DNA of 33,112 nt. Origin: Candidatus Krumholzibacteriota bacterium. GTDB lineage: Bacteria > Krumholzibacteriota > Krumholzibacteriia > JACNKJ01. The stretch lies in assembly GCA_016933175.1 (NCBI GenBank), contig JAFGBK010000033.1, positions 1-33,112 on the forward strand, given 5' to 3'. Below, piece by piece: positions 1-7,755 of the stretch. Both the position numbers and the translations under genes were made by a program. The notes beneath the pieces were generated by a model, which saw only the letters and a program-made list of their open reading frames with translations, searched no databases and was not told where the DNA came from. The stretch's first letter is position 1, and each line of letters opens with the position of its first letter.

Positions 1-732
1 AAGCCCGACGAGCGCGTCCTGGCCGAGGCCGGTAGCCTGCGGGGGCTCTTCGCCGGCGGCATGAGCCTTCAGAACTACCGCGACGTCTTCGCCCGCGTGG
101 ACTTCCTGCGCTTCCTGGTCAACTCCCTCGTCGTGACGGGCGGCATCGTCCTGGCCGGCCTGCCCGTGAACGCCCTTGCGGGCTACGCCTTCGCCCGCCT
201 GCGCTGGCGGGGGCGCGGCCTGGCCTTCAACCTGGTGCTGGCGGTGATGATCCTGCCCCTGGAGGCCATCGCCGTGCCGCTGTTCTACCAGGTCAGCGTC
301 CTGGGCCTGCGCGACACCTACCTCGCGCAGATCCTGCCCTTCGTGGCCGACGCCTTCTCCATCTACCTCTTCCACAGCTTCTTCCTGGGGCTGCCGGCCG
401 AGCTGGAGGAGGCCGCCCGCGTGGACGGCGCCGGTCCCCTGCGCACCTTCGTCTCGGTGATCGCGCCCAACGCGCGGCCGGCCTTCGCCGCCGTGGCCAT
501 CGTGAACTTCCTGTTCCGCTGGGGATCCTACCTCTGGCCGCTGCTGGTCACGGTGGGCCCGCGCGTGCGGCCGCTGCCGGTGGCCGTGGCGACCTTCCAC
601 ACGCTGCCGCCCCTGCAGTGGGGCGACATCCTGGCCTTCGGGGTGATGATGGTGGCGCCGGTGCTGGCCGTCTTCCTGCTCTTCCAGCGCTGGTTCGTGC
701 GCGGCGTCACCGGCGCGGCCGTCAAGGGCTAG
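1..732 (+). CDS. Carbohydrate ABC transporter permease, MalG-like (5' end outside window)
   Basis: Inner-membrane permease subunit of a sugar ABC importer (MalG/UgpE type). The reading frame is open from base 1, and the first 20 codons continue in frame into the MSLQNYRDVF segment that normally follows the first membrane helix of this family. The gene therefore starts upstream of the window, and the ATG at 61 is internal. Several hydrophobic helices follow. The cytoplasmic EAA loop, which docks on the ATPase, reads EEAARVDGAGPLRTF (about 409-453) and has the family's conserved EAA-x3-G spacing. The partner permease, binding protein and ATPase are presumably upstream. Its TAG stop interlocks with the TAG of the convergent gene (CTAG at 729-732). 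The family call is firm; the substrate cannot be read from the sequence. Confidence 0.93.
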   Translation, partial: KPDERVLAEAGSLRGLFAGGMSLQNYRDVFARVDFLRFLVNSLVVTGGIVLAGLPVNALAGYAFARLRWRGRGLAFNLVLAVMILPLEAIAVPLFYQVSVLGLRDTYLAQILPFVADAFSIYLFHSFFLGLPAELEEAARVDGAGPLRTFVSVIAPNARPAFAAVAIVNFLFRWGSYLWPLLVTVGPRVRPLPVAVATFHTLPPLQWGDILAFGVMMVAPVLAVFLLFQRWFVRGVTGAAVKG

Positions 733-1427
733 CCGTCTTCGATCTCGAGGGCTTCCAGGTCTCGGGCGAACTCCTCGAACAGGGGCCGGACTCGATCCTG
801 GAGGTGGAACAGGGACGACTCGTGATCCGGTACGCCGAAGATGAACAGGAACCTCACCATCAACTCGCCTTCGTAGTAGCGCTCTTCCGCGATGCGCGCG
901 TAGGCGTGAACGCCCGGATAGCAGAACTGGGGCCAGTGGCCAGCAATGTGCCAGAAGGCGTGAGAACTCGGGTTAAGCGTGTGAATGGACAGCCGCTCGG
1001 CTTTCAGCTCCATGTCACGGCAGCCCAGGACTTCTATTATCCTGATCTCTATCAAGGATCCTAGATTCCGTAGATAGCGCTTCTGATGCCTTCCCCAGCG
1101 GGCGTGGCTCTCGATGGCGGTCGAGTCGGGAGGCGATAAGGTCAGGACCTCCACCAGGGCAATACAGGCTGGATCGTGAACATAGCCACGCTCCGGAGTC
1201 ATGAAGAGTTCATAGTTGATGGCCCTCAACGAGTCCTGATGCGAGCTGCCGGGTTCCAGGTCGAACAGGCTGTGTTCGAGCAGCCACCCCTGGTAGTCCT
1301 CCAATGTATAGCCTGCGGCCCGCGATCCGGACGGGATGCCGACAACGAGAAGAAGGCCCACCGCGAAGAGGGCAAGAAAGGCGAGCCTTGATCGGCCTCG
1401 ATCGGAACCAGATTCCATCTCCCGCAT
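729..1427 (-). CDS. Exported protein of unknown function
   Basis: A 232-residue protein I do not recognise. ATG at 1427 is chosen because GGAGGT lies about 5 bases upstream; an in-frame ATG further upstream has no such site. Residues about 13-38 form a signal peptide: RGRSR basic stretch, a hydrophobic core (LAFLALFAVGLLLVVG), then SRAAG before the mature part. The mature protein is rich in His, Tyr and Trp (for example HAFWHIAGHWPQFCYPG) and has an acidic C-terminus. Its AT content and codon use are noticeably less extreme than those of both neighbours, which hints at different ancestry. A -10-like TATATT lies at 1458-1463. It converges on the permease gene with overlapping stop codons. Confidence 0.75.
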   Translation of the reverse strand: MREMESGSDRGRSRLAFLALFAVGLLLVVGIPSGSRAAGYTLEDYQGWLLEHSLFDLEPGSSHQDSLRAINYELFMTPERGYVHDPACIALVEVLTLSPPDSTAIESHARWGRHQKRYLRNLGSLIEIRIIEVLGCRDMELKAERLSIHTLNPSSHAFWHIAGHWPQFCYPGVHAYARIAEERYYEGELMVRFLFIFGVPDHESSLFHLQDRVRPLFEEFARDLEALEIEDG

Positions 1428-1457
1428 CCTCGACCTCCCATATTTCAATACATGGGC

Positions 1458-1463
1458 AATATA
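1458..1463 (-). promoter_or_regulatory. Possible -10 box for the exported protein gene
   Basis: On the minus strand this hexamer reads TATATT, 30 bases upstream of the ATG at 1427, in an unusually AT-rich 70-base gap. A weak TTGCGT lies 19 bases further upstream as a possible -35 element. Only sequence resemblance supports it. Confidence 0.35.
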
Positions 1464-1526
1464 GCCCCATGGCGGCCGCTGCACGCAAACGTTTTATGAT
1501 TGGTGGAATGGGGCTCGGGGAAAAGG

Positions 1527-2405
1527 TCAGTCCGCGGCGCCGCGGAGGGGGACGTAGCGGTCCTCGTAGAAGTAGCCCAGGCGGGGCGGCCGGCCGTGGC
1601 GCTCGGCGGCCCGGTCCACGGCCTCCAGCACCTCCCGCTTGCCGTGGCGGTTGGACAGGTGGACGAGCACCAGGTGCCTGACCCCCGCCTCGGCGGCCAG
1701 GCGCAGACTGGCGTCGATGTGGCCGTGGCGCTGGCGGCTCTCCTCCAGCTCGTCGGCGTCCAGGAAGGTGGAGTCCACCAGCAGGACGTCCGCGCCGCGG
1801 AAGGGCGCCGGGTCCTCCGGCGGCGTGCAGTCGCCCGTGTAGACCAGCAGCGGGTGCCAGACCTCCTCGACGACGGCCGCGCGCCCGCGCTCGGCGATGA
1901 GGGCCCCCACCTCGCGCGGCTCGGCCTCGGCGAACTCGGGGCGCAGCACCTGCCGCTGCTCCTCGACGCGGTAGCCCAGGCTCTGCCAGCCGCGCGTGTG
2001 GGCCACGGGGAAGGCGGCCACGCGCACGGGGCGGCGCGCGATCTCCACGGGGACCGTGTCGCCCGCCTCCAGGGGATGCCAGCTCAGGCTGTAGCGCAGG
2101 CGCTGGTCCTGCTTCTTGCCCAGGTACTCCTTGAGGTAGCGGATGAACGGATCACCGGCGGGGTGGTGCACCTCGATGGGGATCTCCCGGTCGCCGTTGC
2201 TCAGGTTGCGCAGGTTGACCAGGCTGGGCAGGCCGGCGATGTGGTCCTCGTGGCCGTGGCTGAGGAAGACCTTGCGGATGCCGAAGATCCGCTTGCCCAG
2301 CACGTGGACGATGCCCTCGCCGGCGTCCAGCAGGAGGCGCGCGGGCTTGTAGTAGAACCAGGTGGCGTACAGGGCCTTGGAGTAGCCGACGAGGACGTTC
2401 TGCAT
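1527..2405 (-). CDS. Metallo-beta-lactamase-fold hydrolase, ribonuclease Z-like
   Basis: A 292-residue MBL-fold protein. The metal-binding motif SHGHEDH is at residues 49-55. A later HT (VAHTRGW), a YTGD segment and a C-terminal LVHLSNRHG follow in the order seen in the RNase Z/ElaC group. RNase Z trims tRNA 3' trailers, using two zinc ions. The length is close to the usual 300 residues of the short form. The N-terminus is atypical (YSKALYATWFYYKPARLLLDAGEG), so another RNase Z-like hydrolase is possible. The start is ATG at 2405, because sequence further upstream on this strand becomes low-complexity. It is divergent from the GTPase gene at 2619. Confidence 0.75.
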   Translation of the reverse strand: MQNVLVGYSKALYATWFYYKPARLLLDAGEGIVHVLGKRIFGIRKVFLSHGHEDHIAGLPSLVNLRNLSNGDREIPIEVHHPAGDPFIRYLKEYLGKKQDQRLRYSLSWHPLEAGDTVPVEIARRPVRVAAFPVAHTRGWQSLGYRVEEQRQVLRPEFAEAEPREVGALIAERGRAAVVEEVWHPLLVYTGDCTPPEDPAPFRGADVLLVDSTFLDADELEESRQRHGHIDASLRLAAEAGVRHLVLVHLSNRHGKREVLEAVDRAAERHGRPPRLGYFYEDRYVPLRGAAD

Positions 2406-2500
2406 GAACCCACAGTAGCCGCGCCCCGCCCCCGGCGCAAGGCCGGCGGCCCTCCGTACGGCGCCGCGGACGACCTGGGAAGGGCCGCGGCGGGCGCGGC

Positions 2501-2529
2501 TTGACATTGCCGGCGCGACTTTGGATATT
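2501..2529 (+). promoter_or_regulatory. Sigma70-type promoter for the GTPase gene
   Basis: TTGACA at 2501-2506 is a perfect -35 hexamer. A 17-base spacer leads to GATATT at 2524-2529 (4 of 6 to consensus). Initiation is expected near 2536, giving an 83-base 5' untranslated region before the ATG at 2619. The match stands out in very GC-rich surroundings. Confidence 0.7.
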
Positions 2530-2618
2530 CGGCCCTCGGGCGGCTCCGCCCATCCCCTTTCCGGAACCGACGATCCCCCGACCCCGGGCCGGATCCCCAT
2601 AGATGCGAGGAGCGAGAC

Positions 2619-3947
2619 ATGGCACGGAAGAAGATCATCATCATGGGTGCCGCCGGGCGCGACTTCCATAACTTCAACGTCCTGTACCGCGACAACGAGG
2701 ACGTCGAGGTCGTCGCCTTCACGGCCACCCAGATCCCCGATATCGACGACCGCAAGTACCCCGCCGCGCTGGCCGGCAAGCTCTACCCCGACGGCATCCC
2801 CATCCACGCCGAGGAGGACCTGGGCGAGCTGATCGACGAGAACGAGATCGACGAGGTCGTCTTCTCCTACAGCGACGTGACGCACGAGCACGTCATGCAC
2901 GCCGCCAGCTTCGTCAACGCCATGGGGCCGGACTTCACCCTCGTCGGCACGCAGAACACGATGATCGAGAGCACCAAGCCCGTCATCGCCGTCTGCGCCG
3001 TGCGCACGGGCTGCGGCAAGAGCCAGACCACGCGGCGCGTGATGCAGATCCTCAAGGACATGGGCAAGAAGGTGGTGGCCGTCCGCCACCCCATGCCCTA
3101 CGGCGACCTGGCCAGGCAGGCCGTGCAGCGCTTCGGCAGCCTCGAGGACCTCGCCAGGCACGAGTGCACCATCGAGGAGATGGAGGAGTACGAGCCGCAC
3201 ATCGCGGCCGGCCACGTCGTCTACGCGGGTGTGGACTACGAGGCGATCCTGCGCGAGGCCGAGAAGGAGGCCGACGTCATCCTCTGGGACGGCGGCAACA
3301 ACGACACCAGCTTCTACCTGCCCAACCTGCTGATCACCGTGGTGGACCCCCTGCGGCCCGGCCACGAGGTCGCCTACTACCCCGGCGAGACCAACCTGCT
3401 GCAGGCCGACGTGGTGGTCATCAACAAGATCGACAGCGCGAGCCTCGAGAACATCGAGGACGTGCGCGACACCGTCCGCGAGGTCAACCCCGACGCGATC
3501 ATCATCGACGCGGCCAGCCCCATCCAGGTGGAGGATCCCGACGTCATCGCCGGGCAGCGGGTGCTGATCGTCGAGGACGGCCCCACGCTGACGCACGGCG
3601 AGATGAAGCTGGGCGCCGGTACCGTGGCCGCCCTCAAGTACGGCTGCGAGCCGGTGGATCCCCGGCCCTACCTGGTGGGCAAGCTCCAGGAGACCTTCGA
3701 CGAGTACGAGGACATCGGCGTCCTGCTGCCGGCCATGGGCTACGGCGGCCAGCAGGTCAGGGACCTGGAGGCCACCATCAACGCCGTCGAGTGCGACGCC
3801 GTCATCATCGGCACGCCCATCGACCTGCGCCGCGTGGTGGACATCAAGCACCCCAGCACGCGCGTGACCTACGAGCTGGACGAGATCGGCCGCCCCGACA
3901 TGGAGGACGTCCTGGAGGCCTTCATGCAGGAGATGGAGGGCGAGTAG
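2619..3947 (+). CDS. Cyclic 2,3-diphosphoglycerate synthetase-like P-loop GTPase
   Basis: A 442-residue protein of the cDPG synthetase/GTPase family. In methanogens the family founder closes 2,3-diphosphoglycerate into its cyclic form using ATP; the bacterial homologues have no settled role. Residues 1-120 form a Rossmann-like domain opening with KKIIIMGAAGRDFHNFN. The nucleotide-binding part follows with Walker A RTGCGKSQ (129-136), acidic ILWDGGNND (221-229) and NKID (269-272), a guanine-specificity type motif. An AGGAG-like site lies 7 bases before the ATG. It stands alone, with its own promoter (2501-2529) and a terminator 27 bases after its stop. Codon use is strongly biased to GC-ending codons, suggesting good expression. 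Family membership is confident; the reaction is not. Confidence 0.85.
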   Translation: MARKKIIIMGAAGRDFHNFNVLYRDNEDVEVVAFTATQIPDIDDRKYPAALAGKLYPDGIPIHAEEDLGELIDENEIDEVVFSYSDVTHEHVMHAASFVNAMGPDFTLVGTQNTMIESTKPVIAVCAVRTGCGKSQTTRRVMQILKDMGKKVVAVRHPMPYGDLARQAVQRFGSLEDLARHECTIEEMEEYEPHIAAGHVVYAGVDYEAILREAEKEADVILWDGGNNDTSFYLPNLLITVVDPLRPGHEVAYYPGETNLLQADVVVINKIDSASLENIEDVRDTVREVNPDAIIIDAASPIQVEDPDVIAGQRVLIVEDGPTLTHGEMKLGAGTVAALKYGCEPVDPRPYLVGKLQETFDEYEDIGVLLPAMGYGGQQVRDLEATINAVECDAVIIGTPIDLRRVVDIKHPSTRVTYELDEIGRPDMEDVLEAFMQEMEGE

Positions 3948-3973
3948 GCGCCGCGCCGATCCGCGACGAACGG

Positions 3974-4003
3974 AAAGGCCGGGACCCTCGGGTCCCGGCC
4001 TTT
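3974..4003. terminator. Bidirectional intrinsic terminator
   Basis: A perfect 14-bp inverted repeat with a 2-base centre, AAAGGCCGGGACCC against GGGTCCCGGCCTTT. It lies between the convergent genes ending at 3947 and 4047. The outer A-T pairs give a short T-run on either strand, so it can serve both. Confidence 0.85.
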
Positions 4004-4046
4004 CGCTTGCTGCCGAATGGCATCCCGGGGGAACGGTCGGGACGCG

Positions 4047-5540
4047 TCAGCGGATGCCGGACAGCTCGCCCGCCGGGCCCGGCCGGCGGGCGGGAACGAG
4101 GCCCTCGTCGGTCTGGCCGAAGAGACGGAAGAGGAACCAGCCCGCGCCGGGCCCGAACTCCCGGCGCAGGGCCGCCTGGGCCCGCAGGAGGGCCTCGCCG
4201 GCGGTGTCCCCCAGGAAGAGGCGGCCGTAGAGGACGGCGCGGAAGAGCCGGCGCTCGGCCTCGTCGCGGAAGGGCGCCAGGGGGATCAGCGCGCGGCGGC
4301 AGCCCCGGCCCAGGAGCTGCTGGGCCCAGTCCTCCAGGGTCGCGCCGCCGCTGGGCGGTTCGTCGCCGGGCTCGAGCTCGAGCAGGGTCAGGTCGCAGGG
4401 CATGCGCACGCCCGCCAGCAGCTCGCGCAGGGAGTCGCGGCCGAGGCAGTGGACGACCCCCGCGCCGGCGGCGTCGCGGTCGCCGGCGTCCAGGGTGATG
4501 TGGTGCTGCCGGGCCAGTTGCTGCAGCTCCGTGCCGAGCTCGCGGGCCGCCTCGGCCTCGCCGCGGACCAGGAGGCGCAGCGGGCGCCGGCCCGCCGCGA
4601 TCCGCCCGTTGCGGAGGAAGTGCAGGAAGCTGATGCCGCGGGCGATGAGGTGGTCCTCGCCGAGGAAGCGGTCGCCGCGCCGCAGCAGCTCCCAGGGCAG
4701 GCGCAGGATCTCGCCGTCGCCGAGGATGCGCAGCCGCGGCGGCAGGGCCGTCTGCTCGAAGCCGTCGCCGAGGCAGTCCAGCAGGGCCGTGCGCATGGCG
4801 GGCTCCAGGCGCGCGAGGGTCTCGGCCGGATCGCGCCCGGCCCCGTAGTCCGCCAGTAGATCCGCCACGCCGCGCGCGAAGAAGTCGGCGTCCAGCAGCT
4901 CCGGCGACAGGACCTTCTCCAGCGCGCCCTGGGGCGCCGGCGGCGCCGCGGGCGGCAGCTCGCGCGGGGCGGCGGCCCCGGCGCGCGGCGCGACGGCGCC
5001 CTCCTCGTCCCAGTCGTGGTCCTCGCTCTCCTTGCGGCGGAGGAAGTGGCGCAGGTACTGGCCGCGCAGGTCCCGGTTGTCCACGAGGAAGAGGATGCGC
5101 TGGGGCCCCCGCTCGCGGCCGAGGAACTCGCGGCAGGCGTTCCAGATGCTGTCGACCAGCTCCGAGAAGCTGCTCACGTAGGGCGAGAACTCGAGCACGG
5201 GAACGGCCACCTCGGCCAGCCCCAGGACGCTGGCCTGGAACAGGCAGTCCCGGAAGCGCTCCTCGATGAGGGACGGCGGACAGGGCTCGTCGACGGGCAG
5301 GGACAGGAGGAACAGGAAGCGCGCGGGCAGCGCGCCGGCGGAGGTCAGCATGACATCCCGCTCGCCGCGGTAGGCCGCGATCTCGTCCAGGACGGCCGTG
5401 CCGGCCAGGCCCAGGGCGCCCGCGGGGTGCTCGGATCCGCCCTCGGGCCACGGCAGCAGGAGGGACTCCGCCCGGATCTCCCGGGCGGACTGCGTGGCGA
5501 TTTCCACGATGCGGCTGCGTATCTCGTACTGGTGGATCAT
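4047..5540 (-). CDS. Macro domain - degenerate CHAT domain fusion protein
   Basis: A 497-residue, apparently cytosolic, two-domain protein. Residues 1-165 resemble a macro (ADP-ribose-binding) domain: a strand AESLLLPWPEG in place of the usual IVNAAN, then GALGLAGTAVLDEIAA, a GALPARFLFLLSLPV core strand, PVLEF, and a final strand RILFLVDN. Residues 170-215 are an acidic and Pro/Ala-rich linker. Residues about 265-483 follow the CHAT caspase-like fold: LPWELL (281-286), VVHCLGRD, RRALIPLAPFRDEAERRLF and LYGRLFLGDTAGEAL, ending in WFLFRLFG. Both catalytic positions look lost: the HFSGHG-type site is HCLGRD (Arg368 for the second His) and the LNAC-type site is LELE (Glu390 for Cys). It probably binds rather than cleaves. 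Start ATG 5540 has GGAG 4 bases upstream. The gene follows the one at 5732-6544 on the same strand. Confidence 0.72.
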   Translation of the reverse strand: MIHQYEIRSRIVEIATQSAREIRAESLLLPWPEGGSEHPAGALGLAGTAVLDEIAAYRGERDVMLTSAGALPARFLFLLSLPVDEPCPPSLIEERFRDCLFQASVLGLAEVAVPVLEFSPYVSSFSELVDSIWNACREFLGRERGPQRILFLVDNRDLRGQYLRHFLRRKESEDHDWDEEGAVAPRAGAAAPRELPPAAPPAPQGALEKVLSPELLDADFFARGVADLLADYGAGRDPAETLARLEPAMRTALLDCLGDGFEQTALPPRLRILGDGEILRLPWELLRRGDRFLGEDHLIARGISFLHFLRNGRIAAGRRPLRLLVRGEAEAARELGTELQQLARQHHITLDAGDRDAAGAGVVHCLGRDSLRELLAGVRMPCDLTLLELEPGDEPPSGGATLEDWAQQLLGRGCRRALIPLAPFRDEAERRLFRAVLYGRLFLGDTAGEALLRAQAALRREFGPGAGWFLFRLFGQTDEGLVPARRPGPAGELSGIR

Positions 5541-5731
5541 GTCGCTCCGCCAGGAGCAAGGAGGATGACAAGCCCGGCGGGCGGACGCGCGGAATGCGGG
5601 AGCGGCGTCCGGCGGTCGCCGGAGCCGGCGGAGTGATGCGCAAGGGACGCGGCGCTGCCCGTCTGCGGCGTGCGGTGGCGCAGGGGGTCGCATGGCGGCG
5701 GATCGGAACGCAGGCCGACCGGTGGGGCCGA
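5541..5731. other. Spacer between the two minus-strand genes
   Basis: 191 bases of GC-rich sequence with no gene, clear promoter or T-tailed hairpin that I can support. Without a terminator the two genes could be cotranscribed. Confidence 0.4.
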
Positions 5732-6544
5732 TTACTCGGCGTCCCCGCGGACGATCTCCTTGGCCGAGCCGAACTCGTAGCGGCGCTCGGCGCATTGATC
5801 GTCGCTCACTCGGCAACGGTAGCAGGCAAAATTCACGGCGCAGATGGCGTGCTGGTGGATGCTCTCCTCGCCGGCCGCGAAGACCTCCAGCAGGTAGTCC
5901 ACCTGCTCCTCGTCGCGGCCCGTGGCGGCGGCCAGGCCGCTGATCGCGCGCTGGATGCCCGCGACGTCCAGGGAGCCGTCCACCAGGTCCCGCATGCGTG
6001 ATAGGACGCGGCGCACGGCCGGGCTGCTGCCGGGCTTGCGCCAGCCCAGCTCGCGGGCGAACTCGATGGCGGCCTCCCGGCTCATGTAGCTGAACATCTC
6101 CTCGATGCCGGCCGCCAGGTCCGCGTCCGAGTCGAAGGAGTCCACCAGGCCGCGCAGGCTGCCGAAGTCCTCGGCGAGGGCGCAGGCCGTGCGCGCGTTC
6201 TTGCACACGGAGCGGACGCGCTGCAGGTTCAGGCCCAGCTCCTCGATCTCGGCCAGCTTGCGCTTCCCCTTCTCGTCCAGCTCGGCCAGGACCGCCCTGT
6301 CGCTGAGGTGCTCCTGGATGGCCGGCAGCGTGTCGTGGGTGTACGTGAAGTTGGGAAAGCCGTAGCGCAGCATCTGCACCAGCAGGGACATCCAGATGCC
6401 TTCCTCGGTCTCACGGGCGGCACGCCAGCGTCCGGTCTCCTGCTCCACGTACTGCAGGGGATCGACCTCGACCCCCGAGCGCCGCGCGTCCTCGCGCAGG
6501 GTCGCCACGATCTCGTCGAAGAGACTCTTGAGCCGCTCCTCCAT
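5732..6544 (-). CDS. HhH-GPD-like protein with C-terminal four-cysteine cluster
   Basis: A 270-residue, mostly helical protein. Residues 40-185 are laid out like the HhH-GPD fold of base-excision glycosylases: a helical core EEGIWMSLLVQMLRYG, a KARTAC-like region (KNARTACALAEDFGSL, 115-130), then AAIEFARELG and SPAVRRVLSRM, which resembles the D-x-V-x-R-v-l-n-R segment of the endonuclease III family. Ser stands where that family has its Asp. Near the C-terminus Cys235, 241, 244 and 251 are spaced C-x5-C-x2-C-x6-C, compared with C-x6-C-x2-C-x5-C in endonuclease III, so an iron-sulfur cluster is plausible. Start ATG 6544 follows a GGGGGAAGG site. It is the first gene of a probable two-gene unit with the macro-CHAT gene, 191 bases apart. 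It could instead be a zinc-binding helical protein of other ancestry. Confidence 0.5.
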   Translation of the reverse strand: MEERLKSLFDEIVATLREDARRSGVEVDPLQYVEQETGRWRAARETEEGIWMSLLVQMLRYGFPNFTYTHDTLPAIQEHLSDRAVLAELDEKGKRKLAEIEELGLNLQRVRSVCKNARTACALAEDFGSLRGLVDSFDSDADLAAGIEEMFSYMSREAAIEFARELGWRKPGSSPAVRRVLSRMRDLVDGSLDVAGIQRAISGLAAATGRDEEQVDYLLEVFAAGEESIHQHAICAVNFACYRCRVSDDQCAERRYEFGSAKEIVRGDAE

Positions 6545-6610
6545 GCCCTTCCCCCCAGTAAGCGAAACCTCGGCCCTGGAGCCGAGGAACTCGGATCATC
6601 AACGGCTGCT

Positions 6611-6616
6611 ACTATA
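6611..6616 (-). promoter_or_regulatory. Possible -10 box in the divergent region
   Basis: Reads TATAGT on the minus strand, 67 bases upstream of the ATG at 6544. The 169-base gap between the divergent genes at 6544 and 6714 is locally AT-richer, so promoters for both directions probably lie here. No good -35 hexamer is evident at standard spacing. Confidence 0.35.
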
Positions 6617-6713
6617 GAACATCATCCGGCGCGGCGCCACCACAAAGCAGGCGCCTTGCCTCCCGGCGGCGGGGATGCTAGGTTCCTCGCCGTACTCCGC
6701 CACGAGGTGCACG

Positions 6714-7724
6714 ATGTCCAGAATCCGCCGCGGAATCGCCGTCCTCGCCGTCTGCCTGGGTCCGGGCGCCGCCGGGACGCCGGCCGTCGCCGACACGACG
6801 CAGCCGCCCGACACCACCAAGATGAGCCGCCTGGAGCTCATGGCCTGGCGGGCGCGCCAGCAGGGAACCCAGCCCGAGGCGCCGCCGGCGCTGCAGCCGC
6901 TGCCCGCGGGCGTCACCCGCCTGACGGAGACCGAAGGCCTGGAGAAACAGCCCAGCTGGTCGCCGGACGGCAGGAGCCTCACCTTCGTCTACGAGCAGGG
7001 CGCCATCTCCACCATCCGCCGCCTGGATCTGGACACGGGATGGGCGATCTCCCTGACCGACTCGGCCTATCGCGACAGCGATCCCGACATCTCGCCCGAC
7101 GGCGACTACATGGTCTGGAGCAGCCGCCGCACCATCGGCACGAAGCTCTGGGTGATGCGCCTGGAGGACGGCATGGCGGCCAAGCTCACGCCCAGCATGA
7201 ACAGCGACCGCGAGCTCTCGCCCTGCTGGAGCGGCAACGGTCGCCGGATCTACTACACGCAGAACCAGATCGGCGGCGCCGTCAGCCTGCCCATGGCGGT
7301 GTCCCGCGAGGGCGAGAACGCGCACGCCCTGCTCGAGGAGGAGGGCCAGCACCTGCGACCGGCCGTCAGCCCCGACGGCGGGCGGATCGCCTGGCTCTAC
7401 CGCCTGGGCCGCGGGACCACGATCCGTCTGATGGACGCCGCCGTGACCGCCCTCTACGAGGAGATCCCCCTGGCCGGCTACCAGGTCAACGGCTTCGCCT
7501 GGCTGCCGGACGGCCGGCGCATGATCGTCAGCTACCTGCACGAGAGCCGGTTCCAGGCGGGCTTCGACCTGGGGATCCTCGACCTGGGCACGGGGGAGAT
7601 CCGGCTGCTGCTGGACATCGGCAAGAGCGAGATGGACCCGGCCCTCTCGCCCGACGGAACACGGCTGGCCTTCGTCGCCAACCGAGAGGGCGCCAACGAG
7701 CTCTACGTCTACGAGCTCCCCTAG
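6714..7724 (+). CDS. Exported PD40/TolB-like beta-propeller protein
   Basis: A 336-residue exported protein. ATG 6714 is chosen because GAGGTG lies just upstream and a signal peptide starts there (MSRIRRG, hydrophobic core AVLAVCLG, AVADT). The mature part repeats the TolB/PD40 blade signature S-P-D-G: QPSWSPDGRSLTFVY, DPDISPDGDYMVWSS, RPAVSPDGGRIAWLY, AWLPDGRRMIVSY and DPALSPDGTRLAFVA. That is five or six blades with the matching LYVYEL end strand. Such propellers act as binding scaffolds in the periplasm. It heads a plus-strand operon: the next gene starts 31 bases downstream. It is shorter than TolB and lacks the TolB N-terminal domain, so it is not TolB itself. Confidence 0.85.
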   Translation: MSRIRRGIAVLAVCLGPGAAGTPAVADTTQPPDTTKMSRLELMAWRARQQGTQPEAPPALQPLPAGVTRLTETEGLEKQPSWSPDGRSLTFVYEQGAISTIRRLDLDTGWAISLTDSAYRDSDPDISPDGDYMVWSSRRTIGTKLWVMRLEDGMAAKLTPSMNSDRELSPCWSGNGRRIYYTQNQIGGAVSLPMAVSREGENAHALLEEEGQHLRPAVSPDGGRIAWLYRLGRGTTIRLMDAAVTALYEEIPLAGYQVNGFAWLPDGRRMIVSYLHESRFQAGFDLGILDLGTGEIRLLLDIGKSEMDPALSPDGTRLAFVANREGANELYVYELP

Positions 7725-7755
7725 CACCGCGCGCCGCCCGCGCCACGGAGCCGCC

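Noticed and set aside
729..1530. A third gene-end cassette around the exported protein gene
   Set aside because: The gene is AT-richer than its neighbours, but neither the permease 3' end nor the RNase Z-like gene 3' end is duplicated at the opposite boundary.
1527..3851. A 774-codon minus-strand open frame spanning the GTPase gene
   Set aside because: Only the part up to 2405 encodes the hydrolase. The rest is antisense to the well-supported GTPase gene and translates to low-complexity Val/Asp/Gly/His sequence, a usual by-product of GC-rich codon bias.
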